Source: Streptomyces sp. NRRL B-1347
GTDB taxonomy: Bacteria > Actinomycetota > Actinomycetes > Streptomycetales > Streptomycetaceae
Assembly (NCBI RefSeq): GCF_000720325.1
Contig: NZ_JOJM01000009.1
Coordinates: 1 to 64,000 of the forward strand
DNA: 64,000 nucleotides
Direction: 5' to 3'
In this document: piece after piece, positions 55,031 to 63,470 of the stretch
Numbering within the stretch: position 1 is the first letter of the stretch
Layout of the letters: each line of letters begins with the position of its first letter
The notes under the pieces: model-generated
What the model saw: only the letters and a program-made list of their open reading frames with translations
What the model was told of the DNA's origin: nothing
Database searches by the model: none
Position numbers and translations under genes: made by a program

Positions 55031-55207
55031 TTTCGACGTGCGGCGCCGCCGCGTGGGCGCGACCGGCCACGACGAAACCGCAGACGCCCGACAACGTGGT
55101 GCGGTCCACCCTGAAGGCGCCCCCACCGGCGAGGTTACGCACCACTGGTCATTACCGGCCATGTCTCGCGGAGTGGGATACCGGCTGGACGGCCAGGGAC
55201 GCGCGGT

Positions 55208-55213
55208 TACCCT
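55208..55213 (+). promoter_or_regulatory. -10 box placing the proA start at +1
   Basis: TACCCT ends 6 nt before the proA ATG with only GCCCCC between. A leaderless transcript is likely. Confidence 0.58.
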
Positions 55214-55219
55214 GCCCCC

Positions 55220-56506
55220 ATGACCGCCCCGCTCTCGCCGTACGACAACATGACCCCGGTCGCCCAGGCCGCCTACCGCGCCCGGGCCGCCGCCGCGCAG
55301 CTCGCGCCGCTGCCGCGGGCCGCGAAGGACGACGCGCTGCTCGCCATGGCCGACGCCCTCGAAGTGCGTACGGCGGAGATCGTCGAGGCCAACGCCGAGG
55401 ACGTCGAGCGCGCCCGCGCGGCCGGGACCAGCGAGGCCATCGTCGACCGGCTCACGCTCACGCCCGAGCGCGTGCGCGCCATCGCCGCCGACGTGCGGGA
55501 CGTCGTCGCGCTGCCCGACCCCGTCGGCGAGGTCGTGCGCGGCTCCACGCTGCCCAACGGCATCGACCTGCGCCAGGTCCGCGTCCCCCTCGGCGTCGTC
55601 GGCATCATCTACGAGGCCCGGCCGAACGTCACCGTGGACGCCGCCGCCCTCTGCCTGAAGTCCGGCAACGCGGTGCTGCTGCGCGGTTCGTCATCCGCCT
55701 ACTCCTCCAACACGGCCCTGGTGCGCGTCCTGCGCGACGCCGTCGGAGGCGCCGGGCTCCCGGCCGACGCCGTCCAGCTCGTGCCCGGCGAGAGCCGCGA
55801 ATCCGTCCGCGAGCTGATGCGCGCCCGCGGCCTCGTCGACGTCCTGATCCCGCGCGGCGGCGCCTCGCTGATCAGGACCGTCGTCGAGGAGTCCACCGTC
55901 CCCGTCATCGAGACCGGCACCGGCAACTGCCACGTGTACGTGGACCAGGACGCCGACCTCGACACGGCCGTCGAGATCCTGATCAACTCCAAGGCGCAGC
56001 GCGTCAGCGTCTGCAACGCCGCCGAGACCCTCCTCGTGCACGCGGGCATCGCCGACGCCTTCCTGCCGCGCGCCCTGGACGCCCTCGCCGACGCGGGCGT
56101 GACCGTGCACGCCGACGAGCGCGTCCAGACGTACGCCCCCGGCTCGAAGGCCACCGTCGTACCGGCGACCGCGGAGGACTGGGAGACCGAGTACCTCTCG
56201 TACGACATCGCGGCCGCCGTCGTCGACTCCCTGGAGCAGGCCGTGGAGCACATCCGGCTGTGGACCTCCGGCCACACCGAGGCCATCGTCACCACCTCCC
56301 AGCAGGCCGCCCGCCGGTTCACCCAGCTCGTGGACTCCACGACGGTCGCCGTGAACGCCTCCACCCGGTTCACCGACGGCAGCCAGTTCGGCTTCGGCGC
56401 CGAGATCGGCATCTCCACGCAGAAGCTGCACGCGCGCGGCCCGATGGGCCTTCCGGAACTGACCTCGACGAAGTACATCGTGACCGGCGACGGGCACGTG
56501 CGCTGA
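55220..56506 (+). CDS. proA: Gamma-glutamyl phosphate reductase
   Basis: Second step of proline synthesis, NADPH-dependent reduction of glutamyl phosphate. 428 aa of the aldehyde-dehydrogenase fold: [45 protein letters not shown] and catalytic C265 in [14 protein letters not shown] 55220 is preceded by a -10 box at leaderless distance and no ribosome site. With proB this supplies proline, the 5-semialdehyde cyclising without an enzyme. Confidence 0.96.
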   Translation: MTAPLSPYDNMTPVAQAAYRARAAAAQLAPLPRAAKDDALLAMADALEVRTAEIVEANAEDVERARAAGTSEAIVDRLTLTPERVRAIAADVRDVVALPDPVGEVVRGSTLPNGIDLRQVRVPLGVVGIIYEARPNVTVDAAALCLKSGNAVLLRGSSSAYSSNTALVRVLRDAVGGAGLPADAVQLVPGESRESVRELMRARGLVDVLIPRGGASLIRTVVEESTVPVIETGTGNCHVYVDQDADLDTAVEILINSKAQRVSVCNAAETLLVHAGIADAFLPRALDALADAGVTVHADERVQTYAPGSKATVVPATAEDWETEYLSYDIAAAVVDSLEQAVEHIRLWTSGHTEAIVTTSQQAARRFTQLVDSTTVAVNASTRFTDGSQFGFGAEIGISTQKLHARGPMGLPELTSTKYIVTGDGHVR

Positions 56507-56597
56507 GCCGTCCCGGCCGCCGGTCGACGGGCGGGGGCGTTCGGGGTCACAACCCCTGAATTCCCTTTCCGTCTGCCCAAATCCACCCCTCCAGGTC

Positions 56598-56603
56598 TAC
56601 GCT
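56598..56603 (+). promoter_or_regulatory. -10 box at leaderless distance (gene 56610)
   Basis: TACGCT ends 6 nt before GTG 56610; no ribosome site is present. Confidence 0.52.
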
Positions 56604-56609
56604 GGACGC

Positions 56610-57233
56610 GTGCCGGAGGACGTGGGGGGCACGCCGTTCCCAGGCGGCGGGGAGCCCGACGACGACCGCGACCACGGGGGTGCGGACGACGAGTTCGCCT
56701 CCGTGGTCTTCGACGAGGACTTCGTGCGGGCCGCGCGGATCCACGAACCCACCGCCGTGGAGCGCCTCCTGGCCGCCGCCCAGGCCCGCGCCGAGGCCGA
56801 GGCCCGCCGCGGCCGCGCCCGCCGCTCCGGCACCGAAGGACGGGACGCGGCGGACGACGACTTCGACGACTACGCCTACGACGGATACGGCCCGGACGAC
56901 GGCGTCTTCGGCCCCGACCACGACCACGACTTCGACGACCTCGACGAGGCGGAGCTGCTCGAGGACGGCCGCGGGCGCTACGGCCGGCGCGGCGGCAAGG
57001 TCCGCTGGCACCGCCCCGTCGCCTGGATGCTGGCCCTCCTGATGGGCATAGGCATGGTGGCCTTCGCCTTCGCCGCGGTGTACCGGGGCGCGTCGTCGGG
57101 CCGCCAGGACCGCATACCCCCGCCCGCGACCACCGAGGTCGAGCAGACCAGGGGCGCGGGCGAGACCGGCGGCCCCTCCGCCTCGGCGGAGTTCGGCCAG
57201 CCCGCCGTACCGGCGGAGCCGCGCACTCCCTGA
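56610..57233 (+). CDS. Single-span membrane protein with N-terminal SVVFDE motif (A)
   Basis: Function unknown (207 aa). The N-terminal cytoplasmic part contains DDEFASVVFDEDFVRAARIHE at about residues 28-48, an Ala/Arg helix, and a very acidic Asp/Tyr/Gly stretch (~85-115). One membrane helix follows at ~140-162 (WMLALLMGIGMVAFAFAAVY) and a short Pro/Thr outer tail. The SVVFDExFVRAA element is shared with the next gene. By position it corresponds to S. coelicolor SCO2584, which I recall, with low certainty, as an Mre-complex interaction partner in the spore-wall complex. GTG 56610 has a leaderless-type -10. Confidence 0.8.
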   Translation: MPEDVGGTPFPGGGEPDDDRDHGGADDEFASVVFDEDFVRAARIHEPTAVERLLAAAQARAEAEARRGRARRSGTEGRDAADDDFDDYAYDGYGPDDGVFGPDHDHDFDDLDEAELLEDGRGRYGRRGGKVRWHRPVAWMLALLMGIGMVAFAFAAVYRGASSGRQDRIPPPATTEVEQTRGAGETGGPSASAEFGQPAVPAEPRTP

Positions 57234-57342
57234 CACCGCCCCGCGAACCCCCGCGCGAGCTCGGCGAACGTGCTGACGCGGCGCGTGAGGAGTTGTCAGA
57301 ACTTGTCGTGTACCAGGGCGTTTACCGCGCGCCCCGGAGACC

Positions 57343-57348
57343 TACCCT
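57343..57348 (+). promoter_or_regulatory. -10 box at leaderless distance (gene 57355)
   Basis: TACCCT ends 6 nt before ATG 57355. The gap GAAGGT could also be read as a very short-spaced ribosome site. Confidence 0.48.
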
Positions 57349-57354
57349 GAAGGT

Positions 57355-58419
57355 ATGGGCGGGCCAGGAGAACCACCTGCGGGGACACCCGAGGGCGCTC
57401 CCGGAGGTGAGGACGAGTACCGATCCGTCGTCTTCGACGAGTCGTTCGTGCGCGCTGCGCGATTACAGGAACTCTCCGCGCGCGAGCGCATGGGCGACCA
57501 CGCGCGCGCCGTGCGCCGCAGGCCGAACCCCCACCGCCGGCTCTCCCGGCAGGTCGCGATCCTCGTCGTCCTGATCGCCGTCGCCTTCGGCACCGCCATC
57601 TACATGGGCGTGCGCCACCCCTACGAGACCCCCGTCGCGCGCCGCCCCGAGCCGCTGCGCATGACCGTCATCCCGCTCGCCCCGCAGGGCCGGGTGCCCG
57701 GCACCGCGAAGATCGCCGATCTGTTCGCGAAGAGCCCGGCCGCGCAGTTCGGCGTCGGCGCGAGCGGCATCGCCCTGCCCGCCGCCCGCCGCACCGCGCA
57801 CTTCTCCGAGGACCAGGTCGTCGCCGCGCTCGCCACCGCCAAGGACTACCTCGTCGAGTCCTCGCTCGACCCGGACGTGCTCAGCGGCCGTGCCGTGCGC
57901 TCCGCCCGGGTGCTGCTCGACCCCGCCCAACTCGACCAGTTCGACCGCAGTTTCAAGCACCCCGCCGCCGACGGGCGGCACGCGCCCACCGGCTGGCTGG
58001 TGCGGTTCGACCCGGCGAAGACCGCGCTCGCCGACCCCGGCGTGCGCGTGCACGGCTCGCTGCGCGCCGGCGAGGTAGACAAGGAGACCCTCGAAGTGGC
58101 CTCCGACCACACCTTCGTCTACGCGCTGCGGCCCGCGGGCGCCGGGAGCCACGCGCGCGCCTCGCTGTTCACCGTCCGCCGCGAGCTGCACTTCCGCTTC
58201 GACCGCGACGACCTGCGCATGCACCAGGCCGAGCTGCTCGTGTCGTACGTCCAGGCCGGGCCGCTCACCTGCGCCGTCGACACCACGCGTCAGCTGCGGC
58301 CGCTGCTCGCGGGCCAGCAGGCGGGGCCGGGCGGCCCCGCGGGCACCGACCCGTACGCGACGGGCCGGGCGACGGCCCTCTGCGGGTCCCTCGCGGGGGC
58401 GGCCCAGCCCAGGGTGTAG
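57355..58419 (+). CDS. Single-span membrane protein with N-terminal SVVFDE motif (B)
   Basis: Function unknown (354 aa). Residues ~19-39 contain EDEYRSVVFDESFVRAARLQE, closely matching the upstream gene. A basic stretch (RRRPNPHRRLSRQ) precedes a membrane helix at ~62-82 (VAILVVLIAVAFGTAIYMGV). The outer ~270 residues form a globular-looking domain without recognised motifs, with two cysteines near the C-terminus. The positive-inside rule places the shared motif in the cytoplasm. Its own -10 box lies 121 bp after the previous gene, so the pair is probably separately transcribed. Confidence 0.8.
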   Translation: MGGPGEPPAGTPEGAPGGEDEYRSVVFDESFVRAARLQELSARERMGDHARAVRRRPNPHRRLSRQVAILVVLIAVAFGTAIYMGVRHPYETPVARRPEPLRMTVIPLAPQGRVPGTAKIADLFAKSPAAQFGVGASGIALPAARRTAHFSEDQVVAALATAKDYLVESSLDPDVLSGRAVRSARVLLDPAQLDQFDRSFKHPAADGRHAPTGWLVRFDPAKTALADPGVRVHGSLRAGEVDKETLEVASDHTFVYALRPAGAGSHARASLFTVRRELHFRFDRDDLRMHQAELLVSYVQAGPLTCAVDTTRQLRPLLAGQQAGPGGPAGTDPYATGRATALCGSLAGAAQPRV

Positions 58420-58464
58420 CCGTCCGTCGGGTGTGGCCGTCTGTCTGGTGTGGCCGTCCGTCGG
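58414..58464 (+). repeat. Three 17-bp tandem repeats over a stop codon
   Basis: Units GTGTAGCCGTCCGTCGG, GTGTGGCCGTCTGTCTG and GTGTGGCCGTCCGTCGG. The first holds the stop of the 57355 gene and the third reaches the end of the M48 protease gene region. Confidence 0.85.
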
Positions 58465-58469
58465 CCGGG

Positions 58470-59609
58470 TTACTTTCCGCCGGGGCCGTCGGAGGGCCCG
58501 GATTCGGCTCCGCCTCCGCCGTCGCTTCCGCTTCCGCCTTCGCCGGAGCGGTCGGAGGAGCCGCCGCCCTGTCCCGTGAAGCGGCCGCGCAGCTTGCCGC
58601 CGAGGTCGCCCGCGCCGCCCGCGATGTCCGAGACCAGCTTCATCAGCGGGTCTTTGCTGTTGCGCACGTTGTCCGCGTACGACGACGCCGACTGCCGGAA
58701 GGAGTCGGTGACGGAGGTGTCGTTGTCGTCCTGGCGGCGCGGGTAGTGGCCGTCCATGATGCGCTGGTAGTCGCGGGTCGCGGCCCACTTCTTCAGCTCG
58801 GCGGCGCGCACGGTGGTGAAGGGGTGGGAGCGCGGCAGCACGTTCAGGATCTTCAGGACGGAGTCGCGCAGGTCACCGCCCGCCTCGTACTCCTCGGCCT
58901 GCTCCAGGAACGCGTCCACGTTCATCTCGTGCAGGTGGTTGCCGCCCGCGATCTTCATCAGGCCGCGCATGGAGGCCTGCAGGTCCTGGCCGACGAGCAG
59001 GCCCGCGCGGTCCGCGGACAGCTCCGACTTGCGGAACCACTCGCGCAGCGCGGTCACGATCGCCATGATCGCCACATTGCCGAGCGGGATCCACGCGACC
59101 TTCAGGGCGAGGTTCGTCAGGAACAGCAGGATCGTGCGGTACACGGAGTGGCCGGACAGGGCGTGGCCCACCTCGTGGCCGACGACCGCGCGCATCTCCT
59201 CCTCGTCGAGCAGCTCGACCAGGCCGGTGGTGACCACGATGATCGGCTCGTCGAGGCCGATGCACATCGCGTTCGGCTTCGGGTCCTGGGTGACGTACAT
59301 CGGCGGGACCTTCTCCAGGTCCAGGATGTAACAGGCGTCCCGCAGCATGTCGTTGAGGTGCGCGAACTGGGCGTCGGACACGCGCACCGAGTCCGACAGG
59401 AACAGCAGCCGCAGGCTGCGCTCGGGGAGCAGCCCGCTGAGCGCCTTGAAGACCGTGTCGAACCCGGTGAGCTTGCGCAGGGCCACCAGGGCCGAGCGGT
59501 CCGCCGGGTGCTCGTAGGCCCGGGACGAGATCCCCGGGAACCGCCTGCGCTGCCGGCTCGGCACCTGTTCCTGGCCGTCGCCCGTGCCGCCGTTGTTGCC
59601 GTTGGTCAT
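58470..59609 (-). CDS. M48-family metalloprotease
   Basis: A zinc peptidase (379 aa) of the HtpX/Ste24 type. H145-E146-x-x-H149 in VVGHEVGHALSGHS forms the zinc site, with a likely third ligand in SELSADRAG. One or two hydrophobic segments around 155-185 (TILLFLTNLALKVAWIPL) suggest membrane association. The C-terminal ~60 residues are Gly/Ser-rich and disordered. ATG 59609 has GGGGGAAGC upstream. A role in membrane-protein quality control is family inference. Convergent with the 57355 gene, with no hairpin seen between them. Confidence 0.9.
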   Translation of the reverse strand: MTNGNNGGTGDGQEQVPSRQRRRFPGISSRAYEHPADRSALVALRKLTGFDTVFKALSGLLPERSLRLLFLSDSVRVSDAQFAHLNDMLRDACYILDLEKVPPMYVTQDPKPNAMCIGLDEPIIVVTTGLVELLDEEEMRAVVGHEVGHALSGHSVYRTILLFLTNLALKVAWIPLGNVAIMAIVTALREWFRKSELSADRAGLLVGQDLQASMRGLMKIAGGNHLHEMNVDAFLEQAEEYEAGGDLRDSVLKILNVLPRSHPFTTVRAAELKKWAATRDYQRIMDGHYPRRQDDNDTSVTDSFRQSASSYADNVRNSKDPLMKLVSDIAGGAGDLGGKLRGRFTGQGGGSSDRSGEGGSGSDGGGGAESGPSDGPGGK

Positions 59610-59708
59610 GCCGCTTCCCCCATGTCGAGTCTCGTTCGGGCCCCCGAGATGGGCTCAAGACTAGGCGGAGATACCGTGACAGGGCAGCACACAGAAGGAG
59701 CCACTGCC

Positions 59709-59864
59709 ATGGAGCACCTCTCCACCGCCGACGCCCTCACCCTCGCGGCCACGGCCGCGGACAGACAGGGCCCGGGCAATCTCCTGCGCGTCGTACTCAT
59801 CGTGATGGTGGTCGGGTGCGTGCTGGTGGGGTGGCTGTTGCTGCGCGGGTACCGGAAGGACTGA
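59709..59864 (+). CDS. Mini membrane protein (51 aa)
   Basis: ATG 59709 has AAGGAG 9 nt upstream. The product MEHLSTADALTLAATAADRQ... carries one C-terminal helix (LLRVVLIVMVVGCVLVGWLLL) ending in the basic RGYRKD. Not recognised. Divergent from the M48 protease. Confidence 0.72.
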   Translation: MEHLSTADALTLAATAADRQGPGNLLRVVLIVMVVGCVLVGWLLLRGYRKD

Positions 59865-59882
59865 GCCCGCTGCGGCAGCTTC

Positions 59883-59920
59883 CAGCCCGTCCGGCGTTTG
59901 AGGACGAGGCGCGGAGCGCC
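59883..59920 (+). repeat. Two-hairpin dispersed intergenic element, copy D
   Basis: CGTCC-loop(GGCGTTTGA)-GGACG, then GGCGC-GGA-GCGCC, starting 18 bp after the mini gene stop. Confidence 0.78.
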
Positions 59921-60074
59921 GATCGGGGGCCCGGGGGGGGCGCAACCCCCGGGTCTCGGGAAGGGGCGGGCTCGGGGAAGCCCCCGGCAGGGCGCCGTCG
60001 CCGCGCCGCCGCGCCCCGCATACGATGTGCCCAAGTCTTTACCCCGATCCCACACCGGATAGGTCCTGCTGACG

Positions 60075-60239
60075 ATGAGCCTCCACAGCACCACCGCCCA
60101 GCTGGTCACCCTCGCCTCCGAGGGCGGCGAGCACGTCGACGAGCACGCGAGCATCAGCCCTTACGTGACCGGCGGCGGCGCCTTCGTCGTGCTGCTCCTG
60201 CTGCTCTGGATCACCACGCGCTTCAACCGCGACCGCTGA
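60075..60239 (+). CDS. Mini membrane protein upstream of nadD (54 aa)
   Basis: A short frame from ATG 60075 to TGA 60239. N-terminal acidic/His region ([15 protein letters not shown]) and one C-terminal helix ([18 protein letters not shown]) ending in basic NRDR. It is single-span like the 59709 product but not clearly homologous. Strong third-position GC supports coding. I recall short proteins of this type before nadD in Streptomyces. Function unknown. Confidence 0.72.
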   Translation: MSLHSTTAQLVTLASEGGEHVDEHASISPYVTGGGAFVVLLLLLWITTRFNRDR

Positions 60240-60306
60240 GCCCCGCGCCCCGGGGCCGTACGGCTGGAACCCGGGTCGCCCGGCGGGGCCGGTAGTGTCT
60301 GCACGC

Positions 60307-60957
60307 ATGGGAGAGCAGGACATGCCGACCGGCCCGCAGGGCGGACCTGGCACAGGCCCGGCGAGCGCAGCCAAGCGCCGCCTGGGCGTCATGGGTGGAA
60401 CGTTCGACCCGATCCACCACGGACACCTGGTGGCGGCCAGTGAGGTCGCCGCCCAGTTCCACCTCGACGAGGTCGTGTTCGTACCGACCGGGCAGCCGTG
60501 GCAGAAGAGCCACAAGCAGGTCTCGCCCGCCGAGGACCGCTATCTGATGACGGTCATCGCGACCGCCGAGAACCCGCAGTTCTCGGTCAGCCGCATCGAC
60601 ATCGACCGCGGCGGTCCCACGTACACCACGGACACCCTGCGCGATCTGCGCCGCCTCAACCCAGACACGGACCTGTTCTTCATCACGGGCGCCGACGCGC
60701 TCGGTCAGATCCTCACCTGGCGGGACGCCGAAGAGCTGTTCTCGCTGGCCCACTTCGTCGGCGTCACCCGCCCCGGCCACACCCTGACCGACCCGGGCCT
60801 GCCCGAAGGCGGCGTCTCGCTGGTCGAGGTGCCCGCCCTCGCGATCTCCTCCACGGACTGCCGCTCACGGGTCGCCAAGGGGGAGCCCGTCTGGTACCTG
60901 GTGCCCGACGGCGTGGTGCGTTATATCGACAAGCGCGAGCTGTACCGCGGCGAGTGA
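60307..60957 (+). CDS. nadD: Nicotinate-nucleotide adenylyltransferase
   Basis: NAD synthesis, adenylates nicotinate mononucleotide. 216 aa. Nucleotidyltransferase motifs [15 protein letters not shown] near residue 30 and [10 protein letters not shown] (ISSTxxR) near 180. Start ATG 60307 with a -10-like TAGTGT 8 nt upstream; ATG 60322 is an alternative. It is followed 16 bp later by the LCP-type gene and then rsfS, the usual nadD-rsfS neighbourhood. Confidence 0.95.
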   Translation: MGEQDMPTGPQGGPGTGPASAAKRRLGVMGGTFDPIHHGHLVAASEVAAQFHLDEVVFVPTGQPWQKSHKQVSPAEDRYLMTVIATAENPQFSVSRIDIDRGGPTYTTDTLRDLRRLNPDTDLFFITGADALGQILTWRDAEELFSLAHFVGVTRPGHTLTDPGLPEGGVSLVEVPALAISSTDCRSRVAKGEPVWYLVPDGVVRYIDKRELYRGE

Positions 60958-60973
60958 GCCGAGAGGGGCACCG

Positions 60974-62776
60974 GTGAACGACCGACAGTACGACCCGTAC
61001 GGCGGCGAGTACGAGGGTGACGCGGCGGCTCAGTACGAGGTCGTCGGGTACGACGAGTACGGGCGGCCGGTCTACCAACTGGTGCCCCGGCAGGCGGCGG
61101 CCCCTTCGTACGACACGTACGCCGCGCAGCCTTCTCAGGCCCAGGCCCAGCCGCAGCAGGCGTACGGGTACGACCCGTACGCCCAGGGAGCGGGGCAGCA
61201 GCCCGCCGCTTCCGCGTACCCGCAGGCGTACGACGCGTACGCCACCGGAACTTCGTACGACACCGGCACCTCCCACGACGGCGGTGCCTCCTATGACGGC
61301 GGTGCCTCGTACGGCACGGCGGAACAGACCGGCTGGATTCCACAGCAGCAGCAACAACAGCAACAGCAGCAACAGCAGCCGCCGCAGGCCCAGCCGCAGG
61401 TGCCGCAGCAGCAGGCTCAGGGGCAACAGGCCCGTCCCGTACCGGAGGCGGCACCGGACGAGCGCGGCGGGCACGCAGGTGCCGGGGCCGACGACACCGA
61501 CGAGCCCCGCGAGTACCGCACCGAGCAGTTCTCCTTCATCGAGGAGCCCGACGAGGACTCCGAAGACGTCATCGACTGGCTGAAGTTCACCGAGAGTCGC
61601 ACCGAGCGGCGCGAGGAGGCCAAGCGGCGCGGCCGCTCACGGGTCGTCGCGCTGGTCGTCGTCCTCGCGCTCGCCCTCGTCGGCGGCGTCGGCTACCTGT
61701 GGACCGCGGGCAAGCTGCCCGGCCAGTCGGACGAGAAGTCCGGCGGCGCGGCCGCGGCGGGACCGCAGCAGCGCGACGTCGTCGTCGTCCACCTGCACAA
61801 CACCAAGCGCGGCGGCACCTCCACCGTGCTCCTGGTGAACAACACCACCACCAAGCGCGGCTCCTCCGTCCTGCTGCCCAACTCCCTCGCCCTGACCAGC
61901 GACGACGGCACCACGACCACGCTCGGCAAGTCCGTCGACGACGACGGCTCGACCGGCACGCGCGAGGAGCTGGACACGCTGCTCGGCACGAAGGTCGAGG
62001 GCACCTGGCGCCTCGACACCCCCTACCTCAACAACCTCGTCGAACTCGTCGGCAACATCGACATCGACACCAACGCCGACGTGCCGGACCCCAAGGCCAA
62101 GCGCAAGGGCGAGGCGCCGCTGGTCAAGAAGGGCGAGCAGCAGACCCTGAGCGGGCCGATGGCCGTTGCCTACGCCACCTACCGTGCGCCGGGGGAGGGC
62201 GAGAACGCGCAGCTGACGCGGTTCGGCCAGGTCATGCAGGGCGTGCTGCGCAAGCTGTCGTCCGACCCGCAGGCCGCCACGGTCACCGTGCAGTCGCTCG
62301 CGCAGATCCTCGACCCGTCCCTGAAGGAGAAGGACCTCGGCAGCTTCCTCGCCAAGCTCGCCGACCGCGCCAAGGGCGGCGACTACGCGACCGCGCTGCT
62401 TCCGGTGCGGCAGGACGGCACGCTGACCGAGAAGGCCGGCACCGCCGTGGTCAAGGACGTGCTCGGCGGCGTCGTGAAGAGCCCGGAGCAGGGCGCGGCG
62501 GTCCGCGTCGGCGTGAAGAACGCCACCGGCACCAAGACCGCGACGGAGAACGCCCGCATCGCCCTCGTCAACGGCGGCTACACCTTCGTCGACGGCGGCA
62601 CCGGCTCGGCTCCCGCCACGTCCTCGCAGGTCACCTACGGTGACGCGAAGAACAAGCAGGAGGCGGCGGAGGTCGCCAAGACCCTGGGCCTGCCCGCGAG
62701 CGCCGTCCGCAAGGGCGAATCGGCCTCGAACGCGGAGGTGTCCGTGGTGCTCGGCCAGGACTACAAGGGCCGCTGA
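60974..62776 (+). CDS. LCP (LytR-CpsA-Psr)-type protein with divergent active site
   Basis: Envelope protein of 600 aa in the place of S. coelicolor SCO2578 (PdtA, a reported glycopolymer transferase; from memory). N-terminal ~200 residues: Tyr/Gln/Pro-rich disordered region with a run of 12 Gln near 125-137. Membrane helix ~222-243 (VVALVVVLALALVGGVGYLW). LCP-like region ~258-435 followed by a LytR_C domain (~510-595, VRVGVKNATGTKTATENARI). Canonical LCP residues are altered: SIPRD is replaced by LPNSLAL, and the R-x-R and RxxRQ elements by YATYRAPG and LTRFGQ. GTG 60974. Confidence 0.8.
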   Translation: MNDRQYDPYGGEYEGDAAAQYEVVGYDEYGRPVYQLVPRQAAAPSYDTYAAQPSQAQAQPQQAYGYDPYAQGAGQQPAASAYPQAYDAYATGTSYDTGTSHDGGASYDGGASYGTAEQTGWIPQQQQQQQQQQQQPPQAQPQVPQQQAQGQQARPVPEAAPDERGGHAGAGADDTDEPREYRTEQFSFIEEPDEDSEDVIDWLKFTESRTERREEAKRRGRSRVVALVVVLALALVGGVGYLWTAGKLPGQSDEKSGGAAAAGPQQRDVVVVHLHNTKRGGTSTVLLVNNTTTKRGSSVLLPNSLALTSDDGTTTTLGKSVDDDGSTGTREELDTLLGTKVEGTWRLDTPYLNNLVELVGNIDIDTNADVPDPKAKRKGEAPLVKKGEQQTLSGPMAVAYATYRAPGEGENAQLTRFGQVMQGVLRKLSSDPQAATVTVQSLAQILDPSLKEKDLGSFLAKLADRAKGGDYATALLPVRQDGTLTEKAGTAVVKDVLGGVVKSPEQGAAVRVGVKNATGTKTATENARIALVNGGYTFVDGGTGSAPATSSQVTYGDAKNKQEAAEVAKTLGLPASAVRKGESASNAEVSVVLGQDYKGR

Positions 62777-62794
62777 GGCCGCTGAGGCCGCTGA
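62768..62794 (+). repeat. 9-bp tandem repeat creating three in-frame stops
   Basis: GGCCGCTGA occurs three times in tandem. The first includes the stop of the LCP-type gene, so TGA recurs at 62774, 62783 and 62792 in the same frame. Confidence 0.9.
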
Positions 62795-63011
62795 GGCGCT
62801 GGGGCCGCTGGCAGGGCCCGCCTGAGCCGTGGCAGGCCCTGCCGGAGGTGCGGGAAGAGCCTGTCGGAGGTGCGGGCGGCGCTGGTCGGGCCCGCTGAGC
62901 GGCGGCGTCCGTTCCGCCCGGCTCCCCGGGTGATCGAATAATCGTCTGGGGAGCCGTCCGCAGTCCGTGAGACCCTTGACGGGTATTGCCCATCTGAAGG
63001 AAAGCTCTCTA

Positions 63012-63470
63012 GTGACCGCCACGGACCGCTCCACCGAGCTCATCACCGTCGCCGCCCAGGCGGCCGCCGACAAGCTCGCGCACGACATCATCGCGTACGA
63101 CGTCAGCGACGTGCTGTCGATCACGGACGCCTTCCTGCTCGCCTCCGCGCCCAACGACCGCCAGGTCAAGTCGATCGTCGACGAGATCGAGGAGCGGCTG
63201 AACAAGGAGCTCGGCGCCAAGCCGGTGCGCCGCGAGGGCGACCGCGACGCCCGCTGGATCCTCCTGGACTACGTCGACATCGTGGTGCACGTCCAGCACA
63301 GCGAGGAGCGCGTCTTCTACGCCCTCGAGCGGCTGTGGAAGGACTGCCCCGAGATCGAGCTGCCCGCCGACGCCAAGGCCACCCGCGGCAAGGCCGCGGA
63401 GCACGCCAAGCTCGAGCAGGCCGCGGAGGAGGCCGAGGAGATGCGCCACCTCGGTGGTGAGGTGCGGTGA
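63012..63470 (+). CDS. rsfS: Ribosome silencing factor RsfS
   Basis: Binds L14 and blocks subunit joining under starvation. 152 aa. Conserved DYVDIVVHVQHSEERVFYALERLW and SITDAFLLASAPNDRQV. GTG 63012 with GAAGGAAAG upstream; its stop overlaps the next start by 4 bp. The C-terminal ~35 residues are a Lys/Glu helical tail beyond the family core. Confidence 0.95.
   Translation: MTATDRSTELITVAAQAAADKLAHDIIAYDVSDVLSITDAFLLASAPNDRQVKSIVDEIEERLNKELGAKPVRREGDRDARWILLDYVDIVVHVQHSEERVFYALERLWKDCPEIELPADAKATRGKAAEHAKLEQAAEEAEEMRHLGGEVR

Noticed and set aside
60293..60298. Leaderless promoter for nadD (TAGTGT)
   Set aside because: The 8-nt spacing is slightly long and the hexamer weak; I left it out of the leaderless set.
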